Program-made: the position numbers and the translations under genes
Source of the DNA: CBDDBX01 sp965225955
GTDB taxonomy: Bacteria; Acidobacteriota; Aminicenantia; UBA2199
Reading direction: 5' to 3'
Assembly (NCBI GenBank): GCA_965225955.1
Contig: CBDDBX010000036.1
Coordinates: 14,533-78,532, forward strand
DNA: 64,000 nt
The notes under the pieces: model-generated
The model's input: only the letters and a program-made list of their open reading frames with translations
What the model was told of the DNA's origin: nothing
Database searches by the model: none
Shown here: positions 25,986-35,791 of the stretch, piece by piece
Position numbering within the stretch: position 1 is the stretch's first letter
Layout: the number at the start of each line of letters is the position of its first letter

Positions 25986-27091
25986 TTTTCACTCCTTTCC
26001 CATTTCTGAAACTGTTCATAATCAAATTGCTGCTTCTTCAGAATGTCCGGTTTTTCACAATAGTGGGTATCAAAGACCTCTTCAAGTTTATAAGGACTCG
26101 CTGATTCAAAGGCTTCAAACTCATCTTCTACAAAAGCCTTTAGCTCTTTCTGCAACTCTGTATCTTTCTCCTCTGACCACAACTCTCTGCTTATAAGATG
26201 TTTTCTGAATCTGTCTACTGGGTCTTTTTCTCCCCAAAGCTCCTCTTCTTCCTTTGTCCTGTAAAGAGAGGGGTCATCAGATGTAGTGTGAGCACCCCGT
26301 CTGTATGTAAGAGCTTCAATCAGAATTGGTCCGTTTCCGGCTTTGACATATTTATCTGCTTCGCTATATGTTTTGTGAAGAGCAAGAAAGTCGTTGCCAT
26401 CTACCTGTATTCCTTTCATGCCATAAGCAGCAGCTTTTATTGCTATATTTTCAGATGCAGTCTGCTTGCTGACGGGAACAGAAATCGCATACTGATTATT
26501 CTGTACAGTAAATATAACAGGAACTTTCCATACTGAAGCAAAATTAAGAGCTTCATGAAAGTCTCCCTGAGAAGTGCCTCCATCTCCTGTGAATGTGTAG
26601 ACGCTGCTACTCTGTTTACGGTACTTAATGGAGTACCCTATTCCTGTAGCATGTAGTAGTTGCGACGATATCGGTACTGAAGAGGGGAGGAAGTTGGGAG
26701 CCATTGTAAATTGCGATCCCCTCTCATTACCACCCCAGTAGAGAAAAATATCTCTTAAAGCTGCTCCTTTCAGAAGCCAGGCTCCAAGCTCCCTGAAGGC
26801 AGGAACGAGCCAGTCCTCTTGCTGCATAACCATTCCTGCAGCCACTCCTATTGCCTCCTGTCCGAAGTTTGGAGGGAATGTGTACATACGTCCCTGTCTC
26901 TGGTATGAGAATAGCATCTGATCTGCAACTCTGACCAGTAGCATCGTTCTGTAACTTTTGATTAGCTCCTCATCTGAGATATCCGGCAGATACTTCTGGT
27001 TTTCCACATTTCCATTGTTGTCCATTAACTGAAACATTTTCATTGAGAGTTCAGAATACTCTTTGAGTATTGATGTTTCTATATTGCTCAT
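25982..27091 (-). CDS. pdhA: Pyruvate dehydrogenase E1 component subunit alpha
   Basis: The 369-residue protein has the thiamine diphosphate/Mg motif GDGGTSQGDFHEALNFASVWKVP... NN, and the phosphorylation-loop region RRGAHTTSDDPS. The stretch FLYWGGNERGS matches Bacillus-type pyruvate dehydrogenase rather than classic branched-chain E1alpha, so pyruvate is the likely substrate. It is the first gene of the operon. The 208-bp gap upstream, shared with a divergent zinc-ribbon gene, contains a GCTGC/GCAGC hairpin in the probable leader but no clear promoter. Confidence 0.92.
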   Translation of the reverse strand: MSNIETSILKEYSELSMKMFQLMDNNGNVENQKYLPDISDEELIKSYRTMLLVRVADQMLFSYQRQGRMYTFPPNFGQEAIGVAAGMVMQQEDWLVPAFRELGAWLLKGAALRDIFLYWGGNERGSQFTMAPNFLPSSVPISSQLLHATGIGYSIKYRKQSSSVYTFTGDGGTSQGDFHEALNFASVWKVPVIFTVQNNQYAISVPVSKQTASENIAIKAAAYGMKGIQVDGNDFLALHKTYSEADKYVKAGNGPILIEALTYRRGAHTTSDDPSLYRTKEEEELWGEKDPVDRFRKHLISRELWSEEKDTELQKELKAFVEDEFEAFESASPYKLEEVFDTHYCEKPDILKKQQFDYEQFQKWERSEK

Positions 27092-27299
27092 TATTTACCT
27101 CACTTTTTGCTGCATCATCCCTATTCAGCAGCTTTTGAAATCTCATAACTTTAATTAATAGTATAAGAAAGTTATCCTGTCTTCCTGAATATTGAACAGT
27201 GTATTTTTTTAATGAAACAGCTTTTTGCTGGTTCTATGGAAATGGGGATAGAATGGTGGTAAAATAGAAGGGTTTATTAAATTCAGGTGATTTTTAGTA

Positions 27300-27557
27300 A
27301 TGAGTGAAAAAATAATTAGTTTTCAGAAGTTTGTTGAGAGTAGATACTCTGCTGTATCTCCTGTAAGTCAGAAGATTCTGGAAACTATGTCAGACGAAGA
27401 GAAGAACCGCCATCTTACAAATGTATGGTGTCCCAGCTGTTCTGCAATGGTGGAAATTGTTCAGTATAAGAGCAGAATGATAAAGGGTGATCTTCTGCTC
27501 CAGGGTAAATGTGTTGTTTGTGGTAGTAGCGTGGCAACTCACATAGAGTGCTCATAA
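27300..27557 (+). CDS. Small zinc-ribbon protein
   Basis: This 85-residue protein has a helical N-terminal half and then two CX2C knuckles (Cys44/Cys47 in WCPSCSAMVE and Cys70/Cys73 in CVVCGSS), the pattern of a zinc ribbon. I cannot assign a named family; nucleic-acid or protein binding is inference. Its stop codon directly abuts the stop codon of the convergent gene (27557/27558), so there is no room for a terminator between them. Confidence 0.65.
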   Translation: MSEKIISFQKFVESRYSAVSPVSQKILETMSDEEKNRHLTNVWCPSCSAMVEIVQYKSRMIKGDLLLQGKCVVCGSSVATHIECS

Positions 27558-28064
27558 CTACTGTTCATCTTCAGGTTTCTTAAACTCTTCTGAAACTATA
27601 TTCTTCAGATCAGCTCTTAATCTCTCAATCTCTTCCATTTTTGAACCGATTCTTCTGAACAGATCTTCCTGTTGCTTTATTCCTTCTTCTATAAGAAAAG
27701 AGGCGCTTTCAGATCTGCTTTTAAAGAGTCCGGCTTCAACAAGCATGCTCAGTTTTCTGTTTGCTTCATCTGTTACTCTGATAGTAAGCACTGTGTTTCT
27801 GGAAACAAGAGCTTTATCCACACCTTTTTTAAGTGTATCAATTGTATTTGTTGCGAACTTTCCAATCTGTTCACCAAACTCTTCTAAAACATTTTTCTTT
27901 GAATGATCCTGAGTTTTTTCATTACCTGTCTGATCTGTATCTTCTTTTTCTTTACTGTCAGTCTGATTTTCTGCAGCTGTCTGATCGTCCTGTTCTTCAA
28001 CCTTTTCTTCCTTTATACTATCAGCAGTTTCTTCTTTTTTAATTTTTTCCTCTTTATCTGTCAT
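27558..28064 (-). CDS. Ribbon-helix-helix-like protein with acidic N-terminal tail
   Basis: The 168-residue product starts with about 55 residues of Glu/Lys/Gln/Asp-rich low-complexity sequence. It continues with an amphipathic helix, then a ribbon-helix-helix-like unit (about 98-135: LTIRVTDEANRKLSML, SRSESASFLIEEGI) and a coiled-coil tail. Ribbon-helix-helix units usually bind DNA as dimers; the long acidic tail is odd for such a regulator and suggests a structural or phasin-like alternative. It is divergent from the HD-domain gene with 98 bp between their starts. Confidence 0.6.
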   Translation of the reverse strand: MTDKEEKIKKEETADSIKEEKVEEQDDQTAAENQTDSKEKEDTDQTGNEKTQDHSKKNVLEEFGEQIGKFATNTIDTLKKGVDKALVSRNTVLTIRVTDEANRKLSMLVEAGLFKSRSESASFLIEEGIKQQEDLFRRIGSKMEEIERLRADLKNIVSEEFKKPEDEQ

Positions 28065-28147
28065 TGCGTTACCTCCGGTTTGTAATTTCGTTACACAATA
28101 CTTATTACGATGAAGATAGGGGGAGGTTCCTTATATCACTATTTTTA

Positions 28148-28156
28148 TGGTATATT
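28148..28156 (+). promoter_or_regulatory. Extended -10 for a leaderless transcript (HD-domain gene)
   Basis: TGGTATATT is followed by CTGGCA and the ATG at 28163, with no ribosome site between them. This decides the start: a longer open frame from 28064 would begin upstream of the promoter. Confidence 0.6.
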
Positions 28157-28162
28157 CTGGCA

Positions 28163-28729
28163 ATGAATGCAGAAAAGCTTCTTGAAAAGTATTATGGACA
28201 GTCGGAAAACCGTAATGAACTGGTACTGTTACATAGTCGTGTGGTTGCTGAAAAAGCTGTGGTTGTGGCGGAAAATTACAGCCTTACAGATGAATATATA
28301 AACTTTATATATGAAGGCGCCCTTTTGCACGACATTGGAGTTTTGAAGACTTATGCACCTTCAATTGGATGTTATGGTAAAGAACACTATATTACTCACG
28401 GAATTACAGGAAGAATGATTCTTGAAGAAGAAGGTCTTGGGAGATATGGAATGATCTGTGAAAGACATATTGGTACAGGACTGACTGCAGAGAGTATTAA
28501 GAGGCAGAATTTACCTCTGCCATACAGAGATATGTACCCTTTAACTATTGCTGAAACTATCATTACTTACTGTGATCTTTTTTTCTCAAAAAGTGGATCT
28601 GACATCTACAGAGAAAAAAGTATAGAAGAAATTGAAGGGGGACTGAAAAAATTTGGCAACAGTGGTATTGTTCAGTTCAGAAAGTGGCATGAGAAATTCA
28701 GTGCTCAGAATTCCTCAGGTATTTCATAG
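28163..28729 (+). CDS. HD-domain phosphohydrolase
   Basis: The 188-residue protein has the HD metal-binding order: first His in LLHSRVVAEKA, the His-Asp pair in GALLHDIGVLKTY, a His in HYITHG, and a further His in ICERHIGTG. Members hydrolyse nucleotides or phosphate esters; the small size and the CxxxHIGxGL stretch are typical of stand-alone HDIG-type proteins whose substrate is unknown. ATG 28163 is chosen from the leaderless promoter. Its last 25 bp overlap the end of hflX on the other strand. Confidence 0.85.
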   Translation: MNAEKLLEKYYGQSENRNELVLLHSRVVAEKAVVVAENYSLTDEYINFIYEGALLHDIGVLKTYAPSIGCYGKEHYITHGITGRMILEEEGLGRYGMICERHIGTGLTAESIKRQNLPLPYRDMYPLTIAETIITYCDLFFSKSGSDIYREKSIEEIEGGLKKFGNSGIVQFRKWHEKFSAQNSSGIS

Positions 28730-29868
28730 AGGAAGTCGTTGTAGGGATATCTCTGTTTATGAATCTCTTTACCCTTTTTATATATCTTCTCTCTTAACTG
28801 ATCTATATTCTTTTTAGTTGCTGCAGATATATAAACTCTCTCCTCAACCTTCATTGTACTTCCTTCAGAAGAGTAGAAAGTGAATGTCGATTCCCGGTTC
28901 TCTTCAGTTATATCTATTTTGTTGAAAACCAGGAAAACAGGAGTGTTTACAACTCCAAGTTCTTTTAAAGTGCTGTTTACAACTTCAATGTGGTGGATGT
29001 AATCGGGATGTGAAATGTCTACCAGGTGAATAAGAAGGTCAGCTTCTCTTACTTCGTCAAGAGTCGCCTTAAATGATTCAACAAGAGAGTGGGGGAGTTT
29101 ATGAATAAATCCGACTGTATCGGCAAGAAGCACGGGGAGGTTCTTTATAGCAACTTTACGCACGGTTGTATCAAGAGTTGCAAAGAGTTTGTTCTCAGCA
29201 AAAACATCAGATTTACTCAGTCTGTTCATAAGGGTGGATTTTCCGGCATTTGTGTAGCCTACCAGAGCTACTCTTACCATTTTTCCACGGTTCTCTCTCT
29301 GGGTCTGTTTCTGCTGATCTATATGTACCAGTCTCTTTTTAAGTTTTGCGATCTTATCTCTTATTATTCTTCTGTCAGTTTCTATCTCTGTTTCTCCGGG
29401 GCCACGAACACCGATTCCTCCCTGCTGTCTTTCAAGGTGAGTCCACATCCCTGTGAGACGGGGAAGCAGGTATTGGTACTGTGCCAGTTCGACCTGTACT
29501 TTGGCATGAGCTGTTCTTGCTCTTCCTGCAAAAATATCCAGAATAAGATGTGTGCGATCAAGAATTTTGCACTTAAGGCTCTTTTCGATATTTCGTTGCT
29601 GGGATGGGGAGAGCTCATCATCAAAAATCACTGTATCAATATCTTCTGCTATTACATACTCTTTTAGCTCTTCCAGTTTGCCTTTTCCTATAAATGTTGA
29701 TGGGTTAGGGGAATCTACTTTCTGAATAAACTTTTCAACAGTTTTTGCTCCGGCAGTTTCTGCCAGAAACTCCAGTTCATCAAGATATGTTTTGTCAGCT
29801 CCTTTCTGCTTTCTGGCAATAAGGCCCACAAGTATTGCTCTTTCCTGCTTCTTTTCTGTAGTCTGCAT
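28705..29868 (-). CDS. hflX: Ribosome-associated GTPase HflX
   Basis: The 387-residue protein has the HflX N-terminal domain (SPSQQRNIEKSLKCKILDRTHLILDIFAGRA), the glycine-rich linker GGIGVRGPGETEIETDRR, and a GTPase domain with G1 GYTNAGKST, G3 DTVGF, G4 NKID and G5 SAA. It splits stalled ribosomes using GTP. It is divergent from carA. The ATG is 7 nt after TAGAAT without a ribosome site, so it may be leaderless. Confidence 0.94.
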   Translation of the reverse strand: MQTTEKKQERAILVGLIARKQKGADKTYLDELEFLAETAGAKTVEKFIQKVDSPNPSTFIGKGKLEELKEYVIAEDIDTVIFDDELSPSQQRNIEKSLKCKILDRTHLILDIFAGRARTAHAKVQVELAQYQYLLPRLTGMWTHLERQQGGIGVRGPGETEIETDRRIIRDKIAKLKKRLVHIDQQKQTQRENRGKMVRVALVGYTNAGKSTLMNRLSKSDVFAENKLFATLDTTVRKVAIKNLPVLLADTVGFIHKLPHSLVESFKATLDEVREADLLIHLVDISHPDYIHHIEVVNSTLKELGVVNTPVFLVFNKIDITEENRESTFTFYSSEGSTMKVEERVYISAATKKNIDQLREKIYKKGKEIHKQRYPYNDFLYEIPEEF

Positions 29869-29921
29869 AATGGCTATTCTACTATATTTAGTGAAACTGC
29901 AAAAGCTTCAGATATTTTTTA

Positions 29922-29950
29922 TTGACATATAGTCTGTTTTTTGAGATAAT
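29922..29950 (+). promoter_or_regulatory. Promoter for carAB
   Basis: TTGACA (29922-29927), 17-bp spacer, GATAAT (29945-29950): a near-consensus sigma-70-type promoter. The expected start at about 29957 leaves a leader of about 100 nt before carA. Confidence 0.85.
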
Positions 29951-29989
29951 CAAAATTTGGAGTCAATTTTTAAAATTTTCCACATCAGC

Positions 29990-30019
29990 TGCGCAAAATC
30001 ACTGCGCACTCTTTTTTTT
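29990..30019 (+). promoter_or_regulatory. Attenuator-like terminator in the carAB leader
   Basis: TGCGCA (29990-29995), 7-nt loop, TGCGCA (30003-30008), then CTC and eight T (30012-30019): an intrinsic terminator placed between the promoter and carA. Upstream, AAAATTT (about 29953) can pair with AAATTTT (about 29973) as a second stem. This suggests transcription attenuation of pyrimidine/arginine synthesis. No PyrR-binding site can be recognised with confidence. Confidence 0.6.
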
Positions 30020-30059
30020 ATATCCCCGGAACTTAATTTTAAACAGAGGAAAATATACT

Positions 30060-31148
30060 ATGAACAAAACAGAGAGAACCAGTCTGGTTCTTAAAAATGG
30101 AAGGGAATTTCCCGGCTTATCCTTTGGGGCAGAAAAAAGCTCCTGGGGAGAAGTTGTATTTAACACAGCTATGACAGGCTATCCGGAAAGTATCACTGAC
30201 CCTTCTTACAGGGGACAAATACTGGTGCTTACCTATCCACTGGTTGGAAACTATGGGGTGCCGGATTTTCAGAAAGTCGATGGGCTTATGAGACATTATG
30301 AATCTGAAGAGATTCACATAAGAGGGCTTGTTATATCAGACTATACTGAAGCTTATTCCCACTGGAATGCTGTGAATAGCCTGGGTAACTGGCTTAAAGA
30401 GAGAGGGATTCCGGGAATCTATGGGGTGGATACCAGAGAACTGACCAGACTGATCAGGGAAAATGGAGCTGAAACCGGAGGCATTATTTTTAATGATAAT
30501 AGTGAAGATCCGGAATTAAGTAACCATCCTGTAGAAGAGGTAAGTTGCAGGGAACCCCGTGTTTACGGAAACGGACGCCTGAGCATTGCTCTGGTGGACT
30601 GTGGAGTAAAACACAATATTATCCGCTCTCTTGTAAGAAAAGATACTAAAATAACAAGAGTGCCCTGGGATTATGATTTCTCTGTTGAAAATTATGATGG
30701 CATATTTCTGTCAAATGGTCCTGGAGATCCCATGGACTGTACAGTAACTATTGAGAATCTGAGAAAACAGTTCAAAAAAAATGTGCCGGTTTTTGGCATC
30801 TGCCTTGGAAGTCAGATAATGGCTCTTGCTGCCGGAGCAGAGACTTACAAATTGAAGTATGGACACAGGGGGCATAACCAGCCTGTTCTTCTGTGTGATT
30901 CAACAAAAGCTTTTATAAGCTCCCAGAATCACGGGTACGCTGTTAAAGCAGAGTCGTTGCCAGAGAACTGGAAACCCTGGTTTATTAATCTTAATGATAA
31001 TACCTGTGAGGGTATCATCCATAAAACCAGGCATTTTTACTCAGTACAATTCCATCCGGAAGCTTCCGGTGGTCCTACTGATACAAGGTTTCTTTTTAAC
31101 AAATTTATTGATGATGTTAAAAAAGTAAAAAAGGAGAGGGGTATATGA
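30060..31148 (+). CDS. carA: Carbamoyl-phosphate synthase small (glutaminase) subunit
   Basis: This 362-residue protein has the CarA N-terminal domain (GREFPGLSFG, FNTAMTGYPESITDPSYRGQ) and a class I glutamine amidotransferase with nucleophile Cys in GICLGSQIM and the His-Pro-Glu in VQFHPEASGG. It supplies ammonia to CarB for carbamoyl phosphate, used in pyrimidine and arginine synthesis. ATG 30060 follows an AGAGGA ribosome site; the frame is open to 29922 but that part overlaps the promoter and attenuator. It overlaps carB by 4 bp. Confidence 0.95.
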   Translation: MNKTERTSLVLKNGREFPGLSFGAEKSSWGEVVFNTAMTGYPESITDPSYRGQILVLTYPLVGNYGVPDFQKVDGLMRHYESEEIHIRGLVISDYTEAYSHWNAVNSLGNWLKERGIPGIYGVDTRELTRLIRENGAETGGIIFNDNSEDPELSNHPVEEVSCREPRVYGNGRLSIALVDCGVKHNIIRSLVRKDTKITRVPWDYDFSVENYDGIFLSNGPGDPMDCTVTIENLRKQFKKNVPVFGICLGSQIMALAAGAETYKLKYGHRGHNQPVLLCDSTKAFISSQNHGYAVKAESLPENWKPWFINLNDNTCEGIIHKTRHFYSVQFHPEASGGPTDTRFLFNKFIDDVKKVKKERGI

Positions 31149-34100
31149 GAATGCCGGAAAAAGTTCTGATAATTGGTTCAGGAGCATTGAAGATAGGAGA
31201 AGCCGGTGAATTTGATTACTCTGGTTCACAGGCAATAAAGGCTCTTAAGGAAGAGGGGATTGAAACGATACTTATCAACCCCAATATTGCAACTGTGCAG
31301 ACATCTGAGGGAATGGCTGACAGAACATATTTTATACCTGTTACGGCAGAGTTCGTTGAGAGAATTATAGAAAAAGAGAGGCCTGATGCAATTCTGCTTA
31401 CTTTTGGGGGGCAGACTGCTCTGAATTGTGGAGTTGAGCTTCACAGAAAAGGTGTTCTGGAGAAAAACAGGGTAAAAGTACTGGGAACTCCGGTTGAAGC
31501 AATCATAAATACTGAAGACAGGGAAAAATTTGCCTTAAGTATGAGTGATATCGATGTAAAAACTGTGAAGAGCTACTCTGCATCAGATTTAGATGAAGCT
31601 CTGAAAGCTATTAAAGAAACCGGTTATCCTGTAATAGTAAGATCTGCTTATACTCTGGGAGGACTTGGTAGCGGTTTCTGTAAAAACAGAGATGAACTTG
31701 AAGAGTTATGTCTGAAAGCTTTTTCCCACTCTAATCAGATTATTATTGAGAAGTCTCTTAAAGGATGGAAAGAGATAGAATATGAGGTAATGAGAGATAG
31801 TTCAGATAACTGTATAACTGTCTGTAATATGGAGAACTTTGACCCTCTTGGTATACATACCGGAGAGTCGATTGTTGTGGCACCTTCACAGACTCTCTCA
31901 AATGATGAGTACCATTTTCTTAGGGAAACTGCAATAAAAATTGTCAGGCATATAGGAGTTGTTGGTGAGTGCAATGTTCAGTATGCCCTGGATCCGGAAT
32001 CAGAAGATTACAGGGTAATTGAGGTTAATGCAAGATTATCAAGATCGAGTGCTCTGGCTTCAAAAGCTACAGGTTATCCAATTGCATCTGTTGCAGCAAA
32101 ACTATCACTGGGTTATGGTTTATGGGAACTAAAGAACAGTATGACTGGTACATCCTCTGCCTGCTTTGAACCATCTCTGGACTATATTGTATGCAAAATA
32201 CCACGCTGGGATCTGGAGAAGTTCCCGGGAGTTTCCAGAGAAATTGGAAGTAGTATGAAATCTGTAGGAGAGATCATGGCTGTAGGCAGATCCTTTGAAG
32301 AGGTTATTCAGAAAGGGTTAAGAATGGCAGGTCTGGGTATACACGGTTTTGTGGGAAACAGGAATATGGATTTTGATAATCCTGAAGAGGCACTTATGAA
32401 TCCCACTGATCTCAGAATATTTGCTATAGCCAGTGCTTTTGCTAAAGGTATGACTGTTGAGTATATACATAAACTTACTAAGATAGATCTCTGGTTTCTG
32501 GTAAAACTGCAGAGTATATTTACTTCTTATAATGAGTTAAAACAGATAAACAGAATAGAGGATTTGCCGGTGTCTGCTCTGTTGGAATTTAAAAAGAACG
32601 GATTCTCCGATTTTCAGATTGCAAGAGCTGTTTTTAAAAGCAGCTCAGAGAGTATTGAACAGGATATGGCTCACATAAGGGAATATCGTAAAAAGAGTGG
32701 CGTCATACCTGTAGTTAAGCAGATTGATACCACTGCAGCAGAATATCCTGCCAGCTCAAACTATCTCTATCTCACATATCACGGTAGTGTAAGTGATATT
32801 GAGTATGATAATTGTATTAAAGCAATAGGGGTTCTGGGATCTGGTGCTTACAGAATCGGCTCAAGTGTTGAGTTTGACTGGTGTAGTGTAAATACTGTTA
32901 ATACTATAAGGAAAAATGGGAAACCTGCCTTTATGATTAATCACAATCCGGAAACCGTAAGTACAGATTTCGATATCTGCGAAAGACTCTATTTTGAAGA
33001 GTTAAGTTTTGAGAGAGTTATGGATATTTATGACTTTGAGCAGCCGGAAGGTCTGATTCTTTCAGTAGGGGGGCAGATTCCCAACAATCTTGCTTTAAGA
33101 CTTGGCAGTAATAGTGTAAAGATTCTTGGAACTCAGCCGGACTCTATAGATTGTGCAGAAAACCGGTTCAGATTCTCTGCATTGATGGATAAACTTGGAA
33201 TAGACCAACCTGACTGGAAAGAGCTTACATCTGTCGAAGAACTGGAGGAGTTTATAAAAAAAGTATCTTATCCTGTTCTTATCAGGCCATCTTATGTGCT
33301 CTCCGGTGCAGCTATGAATGTAGTTTCAAATCCCGGCGAACTAAATCACTTTCTAAGTCTTGCAAAAGAGGTTTCGAAGCAGCATCCTGTTGTGGTTACA
33401 GATTTTATCGAAAATGCCAAAGAGATAGAAATCGATGCTGTTGCTGATAAAGGCAGGATTGTGGCTTATGCGATATCGGAGCATGTTGAGTTTGCAGGTG
33501 TCCATTCCGGGGATGCAACAATGGTTTTTCCACCACAGAAAATATATTTTGAAACTGTAAGAAGAATAAAGAGGATATCTGCAGAAATTGCAGAAGCATT
33601 ACAGATTTCCGGTCCTTTTAACATTCAGTTTCTTGCAAAAGATAACGGCATAAAGGTTATTGAATGTAATCTGAGAGCCTCCAGAACCGTACCTTTTGTT
33701 TCAAAAGTTCTTAAATTCAACTTTATAGAGCTTGCGACATCAGTAATGACTGGCTCAGATTATGAGGTACCATCCAAATCGATTTTTGACCTTGACTATA
33801 TAGGTGTTAAAGCATCTCAGTTCTCTTTTGCCAGACTTCAGCAGGCAGATCCGATACTGGGAGTCAATATGTCTTCAACCGGAGAAGTTGGTTGTATGGG
33901 AAGAGATTTTCATGATGCTCTGTTGAAGGCAATGATTTCTGCAGGGTACAGAGTGCCGGAGAAAAGTATTCTGCTATCAACAGGAACTATAAAAGATAAG
34001 GTTGAGCTTCTTGAACCCTGCAGACTTCTGGCAGAGAAGGGCTTCAATCTGTACGCTACAAAGGGAACTGCTGAGTTTCTCAGAGGTAATGGCATAGAGG

Positions 34101-34364
34101 CAACAGTTCTTCACTGGCCTGATGAAGATAAGCACCCCAACTCCATTGAATATATAAGACACGGACTTGGTGGATCTCGTAATCAATATCCCCAAGAATC
34201 ACTGTAGTAATGAACTGGCCAATGACTATGCAATAAGAAGAGCTGCAATAGACTGTAATATAACTCTACTGACAAATGCCAGACTGGCAGGTGAGTTTGT
34301 AAAAGGTTTCTGTTCAACTTCAGGTCAGATGCTCACTATAGAAGCAGCTGAATCTTACATCTAG
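31145..34364 (+). CDS. carB: Carbamoyl-phosphate synthase large subunit, interrupted by a one-base insertion
   Basis: CarB carries two ATP-grasp halves (GSGALKIGEAGEFDYSG and GSGAYRIGSSVEFDWCS open the two preATP-grasp parts), an oligomerisation domain and an MGS-like allosteric domain. The frame runs to a stop at 34207, but the family sequence continues in the next frame (VDLVINIPKN, YAIRRAAIDCNI) to 34364. One extra G at 34169-34170 (CTTGGTGG) accounts for the break; removing it gives 1072 residues, the usual length. An assembly or sequencing error is most likely; a real mutation would remove most of the regulatory domain only. Confidence 0.92.
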
Positions 34365-34443
34365 TGATAAATATGAATAAAATTGACTTTGTTTATAACA
34401 TTGTGCTAAATCTGTAACTATAATTCCAGAAAAGGAGAGCCAA

Positions 34444-35688
34444 ATGGATAATGAAAAGAAAAACGTGGGGACAGGTAAACCAGAAAAAAATAACTCTGTT
34501 ACCGGTTTCGATGTAGAAGAGAAAGCCCCCCGCAAACCTTCAGTCCTTCTGCTTACTATTGCCCTGCTTACAGTAGCAATCATAGTCATGGGTTATCTGC
34601 TTCTAAAAGGTGGTAAATCTGAAGAGGTTCCCGTAGATTCAAAGGTGGAACAGATGAATCAGCTGGTTAACAAGATCAGGGATCTTGAAACATCAGTTCA
34701 GGGTAGACAGCAGGAAATCGCATCTCTTATGGGTGAGTACAAAAAAAGAACTGGAAGGGATTTGCCGGCAATGAGTTTTATGGAACTGTCGGAGGATGAA
34801 AAACAGCTAATGGAAGAGCTGATCAGAAATGAAAAAGATGTTTCTGTCAAGACACTTCTGAATGAACTTCTGTCTTACCGTAATGAGATTGGAGAACTAA
34901 GAGAGGAGATTGAGAATCTGGAAGCCTTGCTGCCTAAGCCGCACACCGTGGTAAAAGGGGAGAATCACTACCAGATTGCAATGAACTACCTCATTAATGA
35001 ACAGAATGTTGAGAAAGATACAGCTGCAGAGCTTATCGAAAAATGTGCACTTTTTGAACCACTTGTTCCGGGATTCAAAGTGTGGAACTTCTATTCAGGT
35101 GGTCAGTACGGCACTTTTGTTACTCAGGGAGATGCAGCAGTTTCCCCCAACACTATGAGGCGGATAGCTAAAAAGAAACTTGTTGATGCAAGAGATGACG
35201 CTATATCCCAGAGAGACAAACTGGTGGAAGATATTAAAGTTCTTGAGGCTAAAAGAGCTCAGCTTATTTCGCAGCTTGAACTGCTTAATCAGGAAAAACA
35301 GAGCCTTATTGTTTCAATCAGAAAGATTAAAAACGAAAATTCTGAACTGGTTAAAACAGTTAATTCACTCCACTTTGTGATGGATAATAAGAACCGTCTC
35401 AAAAAGAAGGGGGTTCTTAAAGGTGGATTCTTAAGAGCACTGAGAATTGCAAAAGTTAAAAGTGAAACTTTTAATATGTCCCTTGATCTGAGAACGGCTT
35501 CAATTATTACTGTGCCGGCTGAAGAGATGGGGCTTACAAAGATTAAAACTGTAACAATCTATCCTAAATTCTACAAAAAGAACAGTGATTATAAGGTAAC
35601 AGTTAGTGAAGATAAGAAGTCTGCAGAGATAAAACTTCTTAATCGTGAAAAATTTCTTGGAAATAAAATAGTTATTTCTGTTAATTAA
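34444..35688 (+). CDS. Membrane-anchored coiled-coil protein with LysM-like stretch, hypothetical
   Basis: The 414-residue protein has a short cytoplasmic tail, one membrane segment (about 33-55) and a large extracytoplasmic part. This contains a coiled coil (about 66-165), a LysM-like stretch beginning HTVVKGENHYQIAMNYL (about 176), a second coiled coil (about 255-310) and a C-terminal beta-rich domain (about 318-414). The build recalls periplasmic scaffold proteins in Bacteroidota-like genomes, but I cannot name a family. Peptidoglycan binding through the LysM-like part is inference. An AAGGAGAG ribosome site and TATAAT (about 34418) precede the ATG. Confidence 0.6.
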   Translation: MDNEKKNVGTGKPEKNNSVTGFDVEEKAPRKPSVLLLTIALLTVAIIVMGYLLLKGGKSEEVPVDSKVEQMNQLVNKIRDLETSVQGRQQEIASLMGEYKKRTGRDLPAMSFMELSEDEKQLMEELIRNEKDVSVKTLLNELLSYRNEIGELREEIENLEALLPKPHTVVKGENHYQIAMNYLINEQNVEKDTAAELIEKCALFEPLVPGFKVWNFYSGGQYGTFVTQGDAAVSPNTMRRIAKKKLVDARDDAISQRDKLVEDIKVLEAKRAQLISQLELLNQEKQSLIVSIRKIKNENSELVKTVNSLHFVMDNKNRLKKKGVLKGGFLRALRIAKVKSETFNMSLDLRTASIITVPAEEMGLTKIKTVTIYPKFYKKNSDYKVTVSEDKKSAEIKLLNREKFLGNKIVISVN

Positions 35689-35713
35689 ATCTGAAAAATA
35701 GTAAAGTTTTCTG

Positions 35714-35733
35714 CCTCTGGCGGTGTTCAGAGG
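35714..35733 (+). terminator. Weak terminator hairpin
   Basis: CCTCTG (35714-35719) pairs with CAGAGG (35728-35733) after the coiled-coil gene. No T-run follows, so termination here is uncertain. Confidence 0.35.
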
Positions 35734-35791
35734 TGGAAAACATCCCTCATATTTGTTAAAATTTCAACATTAATTTTAAGGAGATCTATAC

